DNA from: Enterobacter cloacae complex sp. ECNIH7
GTDB taxonomy: Bacteria; Pseudomonadota; Gammaproteobacteria; Enterobacterales; Enterobacteriaceae
Direction: 5' to 3'
Length of the DNA stretch: 64,000 nt
Assembly: GCF_002208095.1 (NCBI RefSeq)
Contig: NZ_CP017990.1
Location: forward strand, 2,852,001 to 2,916,000
The notes below the pieces were generated by a model that did not search any database, was not told the DNA's origin, and worked only from the letters and a program-made list of their open reading frames with translations. Shown piece after piece: positions 55,636 through 63,902 of this stretch. Each line of letters starts with the position of its first letter. Within the stretch, counting starts at the first letter, position 1. The translations under genes and the position numbers were made by a program.

Positions 55636-56055
55636 ATGAGAGATTTTGAACTGCACGGCAGAGGTCACGGGCGCGGATTCGGTCGCCACCGTATGGGTAA
55701 GGGTTTAGTCATCGGCGCGGTGATTTTCATCGTGCTCGGCCTGGTGGTGATGACCCTGTGGAACGCCTTGCTCCCGGCCATTCTCGGCGTTAAGGCTATT
55801 GGCTTCTGGCAGGCGCTGGGCATTCTGGTGCTGAGCCGCATTCTGTTTGGCGGGTTAGGTTTCCGCCCGGGGATGTTTGGCGCGCACCGCCGCATGCACG
55901 AGCGCTGGATGAACATGACGCCCGAACAGCGCGAGGCGTTTATTCAGCAGCGCCGCGAAGGGTTTGGTCGCCACGGTCGCGGCCACTGCGGCTGGCACGG
56001 TCATCGTGACGATAAGCGCGACGACGCCACGCCAAAAGCGCCGGAAGCAGAGTGA
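55636..56055 (+). CDS. Glycine/histidine-rich two-helix protein coupled to a sigma factor gene
   Basis: This 139-aa protein has a Gly/His/Arg-rich start (RGHGRGFGRHRMGKG), two membrane helices (about residues 24-45 and 52-75) and a charged, His-rich tail (HGRGHCGWHGHRDDKRDD). GAGG lies 8 bases before ATG 55636. The stop codon overlaps a possible GTG start of the sigma factor gene (GTGA), and the sigma ATG follows 5 bases later. This coupling suggests a sensor or anti-sigma role. The His/Cys tail could bind metal. No known family is assigned. Confidence 0.7.
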   Translation: MRDFELHGRGHGRGFGRHRMGKGLVIGAVIFIVLGLVVMTLWNALLPAILGVKAIGFWQALGILVLSRILFGGLGFRPGMFGAHRRMHERWMNMTPEQREAFIQQRREGFGRHGRGHCGWHGHRDDKRDDATPKAPEAE

Positions 56056-56060
56056 GCGAG

Positions 56061-56621
56061 ATGAAAGCCGGGCTGGCGGGTGGATCCATGCTGATGTCGG
56101 CGCTCAATGCCTGCCGCGCCCGGCTGAAAGCCTTCATTCGCGGACGGACGTCCGTTCGCGATGATGCCGACGACATTTTGCAGGAAGTCACCTATCAGCT
56201 GATGAAAGTGGAGCAGCCGGTCGAAAACGTCGCCGCCTGGCTGTTCCGCGCGGCGCGTAACGAGATGACCGACCGGGCGCGTAAGAAGCGCGAGGTGTCG
56301 CTCTCCGGTTATTTTACGGGCGAAGACGACGACGGTTTCCCGGAAGACGAGCTGGCCGAAACCCTGTTTGGCGTACCGCACACGCCAGAAGAGGAGTACC
56401 TCAAGACGCTGCTGTGGGAAGAGCTGGGGCAGGCGCTGTCTGAACTGCCGCCGCCGCAGCGGGAGGCGTTTGAAAAGACCGAGCTCCACGGCTACAGCAT
56501 TAAAATGCTGGCAGAGGAGACGGGCGCCAGCGAACAGGCGCTGTTATCCCGCAAGCACAAGGCGGTGCTGTTTCTGCGCACGCGGCTGCGGGACGTCTAT
56601 GACGCGCTGACGGGCGAATAG
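56061..56621 (+). CDS. ECF-type RNA polymerase sigma factor
   Basis: This protein of about 186 aa has sigma region 2 (DDADDILQEVTYQLMKVEQP, AAWLFRAARNEMTDRARKKR) and region 4 (SELPPPQREAFEKTELHGYS, IKMLAEETGASEQALLSRKH), the plan of extracytoplasmic-function sigma factors. Starts at GTG 56052 or ATG 56061 are possible; the ATG is chosen as the more usual codon. It directs RNA polymerase to an unknown set of promoters, probably under control of the membrane protein encoded just upstream. The scs copper-tolerance genes begin 87 bases downstream and could be a target (inference). Confidence 0.85.
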   Translation: MKAGLAGGSMLMSALNACRARLKAFIRGRTSVRDDADDILQEVTYQLMKVEQPVENVAAWLFRAARNEMTDRARKKREVSLSGYFTGEDDDGFPEDELAETLFGVPHTPEEEYLKTLLWEELGQALSELPPPQREAFEKTELHGYSIKMLAEETGASEQALLSRKHKAVLFLRTRLRDVYDALTGE

Positions 56622-56708
56622 CGGCGACAGACAAAACCTTACACTTCCGGCACTTGTAGATTCATCACTATCGTTTATGATCGGGGCATCTTGTCACTCT
56701 GGAACGTT

Positions 56709-57077
56709 ATGCGCAACCGTCAGCTCCTCGGAAAATGGCTTTTGATCGTCACCTGTCTCGCGATGGCGCTTTGCCTCGTGCAGCGTGCGGTGATGCTCAA
56801 CCATTTTTTACAGGGACTGGATCCGCAGATTTCTCTGAGTGCTGATGCCCCAACGCAAACCAGCACCGAGCAGTCCGGGCCATCGCCCTGTCAGCTAGGC
56901 GCTCACTCGCTTCTCTGCGCCCAGCCGCTGTTCTTCGACGGCGCGCTACCGGCCATTATTATCTTCTTCGCGCTGCTGCAGCTGTTTACGCAAGGGCGGG
57001 CATTGGCTCCCGCAGAACAGCCCGTTCAGGCACCGCCTCCCCGAATACACCTGAAAAACTGCGTTTTCCGTGAATGA
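56709..57077 (+). CDS. scsA: ScsA-like membrane protein (copper suppressor cluster)
   Basis: This 122-aa protein has an N-terminal hydrophobic segment (WLLIVTCLAMALCLVQRAVM), a Cys-containing periplasmic loop (SPCQLGAHSLLCAQP) and a second helix (LPAIIIFFALLQLFTQG). The ending HLKNCVFRE and position before scsB match Salmonella ScsA (about 120 aa), whose biochemical role is unclear. ATG 56709 is preferred to the TTG six codons upstream. It lies 47 bases before scsB. Confidence 0.75.
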   Translation: MRNRQLLGKWLLIVTCLAMALCLVQRAVMLNHFLQGLDPQISLSADAPTQTSTEQSGPSPCQLGAHSLLCAQPLFFDGALPAIIIFFALLQLFTQGRALAPAEQPVQAPPPRIHLKNCVFRE

Positions 57078-57124
57078 AAATCATCGTCCTCACACGATAA
57101 TTTTCACTGTTCACGGAGTAAAAC

Positions 57125-59149
57125 ATGGTTAACCTCTTCAGGGGATTCGTCTTCCTGTGGCTATCCTGCATCGGCATTGTCCATGCGGCAGACACCGGCT
57201 GGCAGGTTTCCCCACAAAACGATCACGCCCGCATCCGCTTTCAGGCGGAGAGGGAGCAAACGCACGTTAAAGGCCTGCTCACCGTTGAGCTAAAGCCCGG
57301 CTGGAAAACCTACTGGCGATCGCCGGGCGAGGGCGGCGTCGCGCCAAAAATCAGCTGGCCGGAAGGCGTAACGGATAGCTGGTCCTGGCCGGTCCCGTCG
57401 CGCTTCGATATCTCCGGCATGACCACGCAGGGCTATCACGATAAGGTCACTATCCCGATTACGCTCGACGGGGTGAAGGGCGACACGCTCGACGGGACGC
57501 TCACGCTCTCGACGTGCAGTAACGTCTGCCTGCTGACGGACTACCCGCTGCATCTCGATTTTACACAGCCGGTGGACGAAGGCTTCCGCAGCGAGTTCGA
57601 GCAGGCGATGCGTGCCGTGCCCGGTACGTCAGGCGTATCCGCGGATCTCTCCGCCTGGCTCGCTGGCGACAAGCTGGTGATTACCGGCACGACGGACGGG
57701 AAGTGGGATAACCCGGGGATCTACTTTGACCCGCTGGAGGATGACATTCTTCCCGGCGAGCCGGTCATCAAACACGACGGCAATACGCTTCGGGTGACGG
57801 TACCCGTGACCGACGAATGGGGAGACAAGCCCGCCTCGCTGGAGGGCAAGAGGCTGTCGTTTGTGCTGACCAGTGGTGGTCACGCGCAGCAAACCACCAT
57901 GAGCGTTGGCGCGACGCCCGTAGCGCCCTCTGCGCCTGAAGGGACGGGCAAAATGGTGCTCTTTGCGCTGCTGGGCGGGCTGATCCTCAACCTGATGCCC
58001 TGCGTGCTGCCGGTCATGGGGATGAAGCTTAACAGCATCCTGCAGGCGGGATCGGACAGGCGCGCCATCAGGCTGCGCTTTCTGGCCACCAGCGCCGGGA
58101 TCCTCACCTCCTTTATGCTGCTGGCGGGAATGGTGACCGCGCTGAAGCTGGCCGGGGCGTCGCTGGGGTGGGGTATTCAGTTCCAGAACCCGTGGTTTAT
58201 CGGCCTGATGGTCGCCGTCACCTTCCTGTTTGCGCTGAACCTGTTTGGCGTGTTTGAGATGCTGTTGCCTTCCGCCGCTACGGGACGGTTGGCTACGGCA
58301 GGTGGCGCGGGGATTGGCGGCAGCTTCTGCGAAGGGATGTTCGCCACGCTGCTGGCGACGCCGTGCTCCGCGCCGTTCCTCGGTACGGCGGTCGCCTTTG
58401 CCCTTGGCGCACCGCTGCACTCCCTGTGGCTGATCTTCCTGATGCTCGGCGTGGGCATGAGCCTGCCGTGGCTGTTTGTCGCTCTGGTGCCGAAAACGGC
58501 CATGCTGCTGCCGAAACCCGGCCGCTGGATGAATACGCTAAAAGTCGTTCTGGGCCTGATGATGCTCGCCTCCAGCCTGTGGCTGGCGACATTGTTAAGC
58601 GTGCATCTGGGCGAGGCGGTCAGCCAGATTGTGATGCTGGTGCTCATCGCCGTCGCGCTCGCGCTGTTAGCCCTGAAGGGGCAAAAAACCTCACCGCTGT
58701 TCTGGCTCGTGATTATCTCGCTGTCGGCGCTCGGCGGGTATCAGGCGCGCGGCCTGCTTAACGCGCCGCCTGACGCTCCGGCGCAGAATGCCGCTCAGTC
58801 CATCCCGTGGCAGCCGCTCAGCGAGGAGGCCATCCAGCAGGCGCTGGCGCAGGGGAAGCGGGTGTTTGTGGATATCTCGGCGGACTGGTGCGTGACCTGC
58901 AAAGTTAACGAGCATCGGGTGCTGAATCAGCCGGACGTCATTGCCGCGCTGCGCCAGCCGGACGTGGTGGCCCTGCGCGGAGACTGGAGCCAGCCGTCCG
59001 CGTTTATCGCGGATTTTCTGGCGAAGCGAAACCGTTACGCTATTCCGTTTAACGCGGTGTATGGCCCCGGCCTGTCTGACGGCGAAATCCTCTCGCCGCT
59101 GCTGGACAAGCGCACCCTCATCACCACCCTGAACAACGCAAAAGGCTAA
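57125..59149 (+). CDS. scsB: ScsB, DsbD-like transmembrane electron carrier
   Basis: This 674-aa protein has three parts: a large periplasmic N-terminal domain after a signal peptide, an eight-helix membrane domain with the redox cysteines in LMPCVLPVMGMKL and LLATPCSAPFLGT, and a C-terminal thioredoxin domain with CVTC (Cys589 and Cys592). It passes electrons from cytoplasmic thioredoxin to the periplasm, keeping ScsC, and perhaps DsbG here, reduced. GGAG lies 7 bases before ATG 57125. It is 7 bases upstream of scsC. Confidence 0.92.
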   Translation: MVNLFRGFVFLWLSCIGIVHAADTGWQVSPQNDHARIRFQAEREQTHVKGLLTVELKPGWKTYWRSPGEGGVAPKISWPEGVTDSWSWPVPSRFDISGMTTQGYHDKVTIPITLDGVKGDTLDGTLTLSTCSNVCLLTDYPLHLDFTQPVDEGFRSEFEQAMRAVPGTSGVSADLSAWLAGDKLVITGTTDGKWDNPGIYFDPLEDDILPGEPVIKHDGNTLRVTVPVTDEWGDKPASLEGKRLSFVLTSGGHAQQTTMSVGATPVAPSAPEGTGKMVLFALLGGLILNLMPCVLPVMGMKLNSILQAGSDRRAIRLRFLATSAGILTSFMLLAGMVTALKLAGASLGWGIQFQNPWFIGLMVAVTFLFALNLFGVFEMLLPSAATGRLATAGGAGIGGSFCEGMFATLLATPCSAPFLGTAVAFALGAPLHSLWLIFLMLGVGMSLPWLFVALVPKTAMLLPKPGRWMNTLKVVLGLMMLASSLWLATLLSVHLGEAVSQIVMLVLIAVALALLALKGQKTSPLFWLVIISLSALGGYQARGLLNAPPDAPAQNAAQSIPWQPLSEEAIQQALAQGKRVFVDISADWCVTCKVNEHRVLNQPDVIAALRQPDVVALRGDWSQPSAFIADFLAKRNRYAIPFNAVYGPGLSDGEILSPLLDKRTLITTLNNAKG

Positions 59150-59156
59150 CTGTGTT

Positions 59157-59768
59157 ATGAAAAAAATCCTTATTACGCTTCTGCTCCTGCTGGCCCCGGT
59201 TCAGGTGTTCGCTGCCCAGCCGCTGACGCCGGACCAGGAGCAGCGTGCGCAGAAGATGATCGCTGATTTCCTGTTTAACGATCCGAACTCCCCGCGCATC
59301 GGCGCGAAAAACCCAAAGCTCACCCTGGTGGTGTTTACCGACTACAACTGCCCGTACTGTAAAAAATTCGATCCGTACCTGGAGAAGATCGTCGAAAAGC
59401 ATCCGGACGTCGCGGTGGTCTTTAAATTTTTACCTTTCCGCTCGGAAAGTTCGCTAACCGCGGCGCGCGATGCGTTAACGCTCTGGCGTCAGGATCCGGG
59501 GCAGTTTATGAAGCTTAACCACACTCTGATGGCGAAGAAGGGCTACCACGATGACGACAGCATTCAGGAGGCGCAGAAGCGGGCGGGCGTGAGCGTCACC
59601 GCGCCGGATGACGAGAGCCTGATGACGATCAAGCGCAGCCTGATCGTCGCGGAAAAAATGGGGATCCAAGGCACGCCCGCCACGCTCATCGGCGAGGGAC
59701 TGCTGCCCGGCTGGGTGCCGTTTGAACAGTTCGACGAAATGGTCAGTGACGCACTGAAAAAGCGCTAA
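59157..59768 (+). CDS. scsC: ScsC, periplasmic thioredoxin-fold protein
   Basis: This 203-aa exported protein (Salmonella ScsC, about 207 aa) has a signal peptide (ILITLLLLLAPVQVFA, then AQ). The active site CPYC is at Cys65-Cys68 (FTDYNCPYCKKFD), and the cis-proline loop is GIQGTPATLI. Helical residues before the thioredoxin fold allow oligomer formation in relatives. It acts as disulfide isomerase/reductase and copper-binding protein in the periplasm, recharged by ScsB. It is co-transcribed with scsB. Confidence 0.92.
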   Translation: MKKILITLLLLLAPVQVFAAQPLTPDQEQRAQKMIADFLFNDPNSPRIGAKNPKLTLVVFTDYNCPYCKKFDPYLEKIVEKHPDVAVVFKFLPFRSESSLTAARDALTLWRQDPGQFMKLNHTLMAKKGYHDDDSIQEAQKRAGVSVTAPDDESLMTIKRSLIVAEKMGIQGTPATLIGEGLLPGWVPFEQFDEMVSDALKKR

Positions 59769-59809
59769 CCTGAAGGGGGCTGAATGCCCCCGACAAACCG
59801 GAGAGGGAA

Positions 59810-60568
59810 ATGAAAAAATTACTGTTACTTTCAGCGCTGGCGACGTCAGGGCTGGTGCAGGCCGCTGAAGCCATACCGGACGTGGTGAAGCACTTCGGCG
59901 AGCAGCAGAACATTAAAATCATCAAGAAGCTGGATGCGCCCGGCGGCGCGCCCGCCTGGCTGGGGCAGTATCAGGACATGGGCGTGACGCTCTTTTTAAC
60001 CCCGGACGGCAAGCACGTCATTTCAGGCTATCTGTACGATGACAAAGGAAAAAACCTCAGCGAAGGCTATTTCCAGAAAGAGATCTACGCCCCGATGGGA
60101 CGCGAAATGTGGAAGAACCTCAACGCGGCGCATCCCCTGAAGGAAGGGGCGGATAACGCCCCGCGTAAAGTCTTTGTTTTCGCCGATCCGTTCTGTCCGT
60201 ACTGCAAGCAGTTCTGGGCCGAAGCGCAGCCGTGGGTGAAGGCGGGCAAGGTGCAGCTCAACACGCTGCTGGTGGCGTTTCTCAACCCCAACAGCGGGCG
60301 TAACGCCTCGGCGATTCTGAATGCGAAAGATCCGGTTTCGGCGTGGCGCGAATACGAGCTTTCCGGTGGGAAAAAATTACCGAAGCCAGAGGGCGAGGCT
60401 TCCCGTGAGACGGTTGAGATCCTGCAGAAGCACCAGACGCTGATGGACAGCCTGGGCGCTAACGCCACGCCGGCCATTTACTATCTGAGTGCGGAAAATG
60501 AGCTGCAGCAGGTGGTCGGTATGCCGGATGCGCAGCAGCTTGAGGCGATGTTCGGGCCGAAGCCGTAA
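59810..60568 (+). CDS. dsbG: Periplasmic disulfide isomerase DsbG
   Basis: This 252-aa exported protein matches E. coli DsbG (signal peptide LLLLSALATSGLVQAAE; LDAPGGAPAWLGQYQDMGVT; active site CPYC at Cys129-Cys132 in FADPFCPYCKQFW; NATPAIYYLS with the cis-proline). DsbG protects single cysteines of periplasmic proteins from over-oxidation. In E. coli it is elsewhere on the chromosome; here it takes the place of scsD as last gene of the scs cluster, 41 bases after scsC with a GAGAGGG ribosome-binding site. Confidence 0.92.
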   Translation: MKKLLLLSALATSGLVQAAEAIPDVVKHFGEQQNIKIIKKLDAPGGAPAWLGQYQDMGVTLFLTPDGKHVISGYLYDDKGKNLSEGYFQKEIYAPMGREMWKNLNAAHPLKEGADNAPRKVFVFADPFCPYCKQFWAEAQPWVKAGKVQLNTLLVAFLNPNSGRNASAILNAKDPVSAWREYELSGGKKLPKPEGEASRETVEILQKHQTLMDSLGANATPAIYYLSAENELQQVVGMPDAQQLEAMFGPKP

Positions 60569-60600
60569 AAAAAACAGGCAGAAACGGGATGTTTCTGCCT
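60567..60600. terminator. Terminator between dsbG and digH
   Basis: AGGCAGAAAC-GGGAT-GTTTCTGCCT is a 10-bp perfect stem (60576-60600). On the minus strand it is followed by eight T after one G (60567-60574 is an A-run on the plus strand), so it ends digH; the stem is also placed to stop dsbG transcripts. Confidence 0.85.
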
Positions 60601-60609
60601 GGTCATCAA

Positions 60610-61902
60610 TCAGCTACCCCAGCGTCCTCGGAGGTAGTTTACCGCCTGCTGGGTCTGCGGCTGGTTCAGGTAATCTTCCCGGAACAGGATGGTGCCGTTC
60701 ACGTTGGGCAGCGAATCGTTGAGATCGAGCTGTTTTTTCAGCTCCGGCACGCCGCCCTGAACCGTCCAGTCCGGTTCGTTTCTCGACGGCTCGCCCACCT
60801 TGTAGAACGCAATGCCGATATACAGGCGAGTGTGGGTCGGCTTAACGACGTCGGCCCACCATTTGGTCAGCACGTCGTAGCGCGCGGCGTCCCGGGAGAA
60901 GGGCCAGTAAATCTGCGGAGCGATGTAGTCGAGCAGGCCCTGCTGAACCCACTGACGCGTATCGGCGTAGGATTCATCGTAGGCCGCGGCGCCGCGGGTG
61001 TCCGAGCCTGCCGGGTCAAAGGAGCGGTTACGCCACACGCCCGCCGGGCTGACGCCAAACTCAACCTCGGGCTTAGTCTGTTTAATCGCGCGGGAAACCT
61101 GCACGATCAGCTGCTGCGTGTTGTGTCTACGCCAGTCGGCCTTTGAGGCAAATCCCTGACCGTACTGCCGCCAGGTCTGTGCGTCATTCAGCGCGGACCC
61201 CGGCGATTCGGCGTAAAAGTAATCATCGAACTGCACGCCGTCTACCGCGTAATTCGCCACCACTTCGGTCACCACTTTGGTTATCCAGTCGCGCACTTCC
61301 GGAATGCCGGGGTCGAGAACAAAGCGGTCACCCGAGATGCGCACCCACTCAGGGTGCTGGACATAGACGCTGGACGGGGTCTGATAGGAAGTCCGGTTCA
61401 GGGCGGCGATGGTTGACGGTTTGGTGTTGGTCGACACGCGGTACGGGTTGAACCAGGCATGGACCTTCATGCCGCGCTTGTGCGCTTCATCCAGCATAAA
61501 CTGCAGCGGATCGTATCCCGGATATTCGCCGATGTTGCCCGTCAGCATATCCGACCACGGCAAAATTTTTGATGACCAGAGGGCCGTGCTGTCCGGCTTC
61601 ACCTGGAAAAACACCGTGTTAATACCGAGGTGCTTAAGATTGTCGAGCTTGCCGATCAGCGCCTGCTTCTGCATCGCGATGCGCTGTTCAGCGCTGCGGC
61701 CGTTCACCGAGGCTACTGGAGGCCAGTCGAGACGAGAGACGGTTGCCAGCCAGATCCCGCGCATCGGCTCGTTTGCCTGCTGCGTCGGTTTACTGACGTT
61801 GGGGAGAGGGGTAACCAGTGATTTGGGTGGTTTTGAGGAGCAGCTCACAAGTAAAAGCGCGCAGGCAGCCAGCGCACCAATCCGTTTTACGTGTCGCGTC
61901 AT
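60610..61902 (-). CDS. digH: Divisome-localised glycosyl hydrolase DigH
   Basis: This 430-aa lipoprotein has a signal ending LLLVSC (lipobox) with the lipidated Cys21. The rest is the GHL10 TIM barrel as in E. coli YddW/DigH (439 aa), with MRGIWLATVSRLDWPP, HAWFNPYRVS, VDGVQFDDYFY, GVSPAGVWRN and LDYIAPQIYWPFS. It cleaves denuded glycan strands left by amidases at the septum. It lies alone on the minus strand between facing terminators, 7 bases after the VF530 gene. Confidence 0.93.
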   Translation of the reverse strand: MTRHVKRIGALAACALLLVSCSSKPPKSLVTPLPNVSKPTQQANEPMRGIWLATVSRLDWPPVASVNGRSAEQRIAMQKQALIGKLDNLKHLGINTVFFQVKPDSTALWSSKILPWSDMLTGNIGEYPGYDPLQFMLDEAHKRGMKVHAWFNPYRVSTNTKPSTIAALNRTSYQTPSSVYVQHPEWVRISGDRFVLDPGIPEVRDWITKVVTEVVANYAVDGVQFDDYFYAESPGSALNDAQTWRQYGQGFASKADWRRHNTQQLIVQVSRAIKQTKPEVEFGVSPAGVWRNRSFDPAGSDTRGAAAYDESYADTRQWVQQGLLDYIAPQIYWPFSRDAARYDVLTKWWADVVKPTHTRLYIGIAFYKVGEPSRNEPDWTVQGGVPELKKQLDLNDSLPNVNGTILFREDYLNQPQTQQAVNYLRGRWGS

Positions 61903-61909
61903 TTGCGTA

Positions 61910-62197
61910 TTAGCTCTTGATAATCCGACTGTTGGCCCAGGGATTAAAGGCGGGCTCCGCCTGTTCTGTGCTTACCTCATCGTTGAGGGAGTCCAGATAC
62001 AGGGCTTCCACTTCCGCGCGCGCCCACGGGGTGCGGCGCAGAAATTTCAGGCTCGATTTAACGCTGGGATCTTTTCTGAAACAGTTAATTTTGATTCGGT
62101 CGCCCAGTTCGCTCCAGCCATATTTTGCCACCAGGGCATTGACCATCATCTCCAGCGTTACGCCATGCAAAGGATCTTTGGAAATATGTGCAGTCAT
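61910..62197 (-). CDS. VF530-family (DUF2132) DNA-binding protein
   Basis: This 95-aa protein shows the conserved VF530 sequence [40 protein letters not shown] and [18 protein letters not shown]. The family has a small helical fold like that of some double-stranded DNA-binding proteins; cellular function is unknown. It is 7 bases upstream of digH on the same strand, so the two may share a transcript. Confidence 0.85.
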   Translation of the reverse strand: MTAHISKDPLHGVTLEMMVNALVAKYGWSELGDRIKINCFRKDPSVKSSLKFLRRTPWARAEVEALYLDSLNDEVSTEQAEPAFNPWANSRIIKS

Positions 62198-62359
62198 AGG
62201 TGTCCGGATGTCTCAATGTTAGTGGGGGCAGGGTTTCCGGTGAAAGGGTACAAGAAAGCAGGGGAAGCGGCAATGCAATCCAGATGGGATATGCATCCAG
62301 GGTGACTGTGAAGAAGTAAACCCACCTTATTTATGCGTTAAGCGTGTTGTGCATGTACG

Positions 62360-62365
62360 TATAAT
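62360..62365 (+). promoter_or_regulatory. Candidate -10 element of the orphan nuclease-like gene
   Basis: A perfect TATAAT lies 48 bases before the start codon at 62413. No convincing -35 hexamer is seen at 16-18 bases upstream, so an activator may be needed or the match may be chance. Confidence 0.35.
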
Positions 62366-62412
62366 AGCGTCCGGAGCTAAACGTTCTAAGATTCTAACCT
62401 TTCACGAGAAAA

Positions 62413-63840
62413 ATGATTATGAGCAACAACGGCAATAAATTTACGTATCTGAAGGTTTCGCCTCAGCTTGTCCAGATCAGGAACGTCAATATAGAAAAAA
62501 TTAAGTTGTATAATTCACTCTGTCAGCATAAAGGTTATACAAAAAAGAAAAATAACCCGTCATACAGTGATGTCTGTATTGATTATGTCCCGCCAAAGAA
62601 CATGTCGACACCTGTAGATACTCTTGTCGCCAAAACTCATCTGTATGCTATTCCTGGCGCGTTAGAATGTGGATATGCGCAATGTATAAACTGGACTGCA
62701 GAAAGTGTATTAAATGCGCAAATCCGAAGAGGTATTGGGCGATATACGATTGCGAGGTTGAAACTGGCCAGTGCTTGTATTGGTATTAGTAATAGTCGTT
62801 CGTTTAAAGTTAAGAATTTCTTTCAGTGTGTAGAAAGTTCAGAAAAATCTACTATTTCCTTTATCATTGGCGGATTTTTTTGTTATCAGTCTGCAACTTT
62901 CTGGTTAAGCTCCAGACATGAAAAAATAAAACATTTTATTCATGCAGGACTTGCGGAAAAAGCTTCACTGAGCTTTATGCGAAAAAAGGACATAAAGACC
63001 ACCCCTGATTACTTCATCGAGACAACTCAGGGTGAGTGGCATACTTTTGAAAGCAAAGGAGGTGAAAGCTCCAGCAGATGGCAAAGGATAGAAGAGGGCA
63101 TTGCACAGCTAGAAAGCGTGACTGCGGTTGGCTGGAAAGGTAAACAACCCATCCCTGTCAGTACCTTCGTCTGTACGCATGCGTCTATGGATACAGGAAA
63201 AGAAATTTCGGTGAACGTTGTGGATCCTGACCCAGTGCACCCCCGGTCAATTATACTAAATCATGCTGTATGTGTTCTTCTCACTAAAATAGCATTAATC
63301 AATCTTTTTGAAACCCTCGTAGAGGACAATCCTGCGGGGGTATTTAAAGTCGCTGGCATGGAAGAATGGATTTTTATCAGCACCCATCATTTTGATGGTG
63401 TTCAACTCGGTATTCCGGAAAAGTACTTTAACTTAAATAAAAGTTCAGTGAGGAGTGTTGGGGAGTACTTGGCTCTGAAAGAGATAATTGACAGTGCGCT
63501 AATGGAAAATAATGAGCTTCCCGCGGTTGAGAAAATTGAAAAGGAATTATCTTATTTGTTAAAGCGTTCTAACTCATCGCGCAAGATTATTTCGTTTTTA
63601 ACACCTTTGCTGAAGAAGAAACTTCCTTATGAAGAAACCTTACATCTCTTCTCTGAGTATCTCGGGTTGCCGAAAATGGCTAATGATTTTTGTCAGGAAG
63701 ATGAACGGTTAGAAAAAGCATTATCCGAATCAGTAAGAAAGCATCGATCTCCATGGGGCGGCCTGGTGCGTGAAGCGCCAGCACCCGGTCATGATGACCC
63801 TTGGGAGAAAAAACAAAGAAAGAATAAAATGAAGCCCTGA
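62413..63840 (+). CDS. AT-rich orphan protein with PD-(D/E)XK-like motif
   Basis: This 475-aa protein (473 if it starts at the second ATG, 62419) has no close relative I recognise. Residues 198-215 read TPDYFIETT...FESKGG, fitting the nuclease motif PD-x13-E-x-K (Asp199, Glu213, Lys215). Further Glu and Gln residues follow in RIEEGIAQLESV. The middle has one rather hydrophobic stretch (ISFIIGGFFCYQSATFWL). The C-terminal tail is charged (EKKQRKNKMKP). Base composition is much lower in GC than in the neighbours, as in defence genes acquired singly. A nuclease role is a hypothesis from the motif only. Confidence 0.6.
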   Translation: MIMSNNGNKFTYLKVSPQLVQIRNVNIEKIKLYNSLCQHKGYTKKKNNPSYSDVCIDYVPPKNMSTPVDTLVAKTHLYAIPGALECGYAQCINWTAESVLNAQIRRGIGRYTIARLKLASACIGISNSRSFKVKNFFQCVESSEKSTISFIIGGFFCYQSATFWLSSRHEKIKHFIHAGLAEKASLSFMRKKDIKTTPDYFIETTQGEWHTFESKGGESSSRWQRIEEGIAQLESVTAVGWKGKQPIPVSTFVCTHASMDTGKEISVNVVDPDPVHPRSIILNHAVCVLLTKIALINLFETLVEDNPAGVFKVAGMEEWIFISTHHFDGVQLGIPEKYFNLNKSSVRSVGEYLALKEIIDSALMENNELPAVEKIEKELSYLLKRSNSSRKIISFLTPLLKKKLPYEETLHLFSEYLGLPKMANDFCQEDERLEKALSESVRKHRSPWGGLVREAPAPGHDDPWEKKQRKNKMKP

Positions 63841-63864
63841 CCTGAACAGCAGTAATGGGACAGA

Positions 63865-63888
63865 AAGGCCGCGCTGATGCGCGGCCTT
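63865..63888. terminator. Terminator between the orphan gene and the facing gene
   Basis: AAGGCCGCGC-TGAT-GCGCGGCCTT is a 10-bp perfect stem. Short T-runs lie on both sides (CTTAAGC on the plus, CTTTCTG on the minus strand), so it may serve both converging genes. Confidence 0.65.
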
Positions 63889-63902
63889 AAGCTATCAAGC
63901 GG

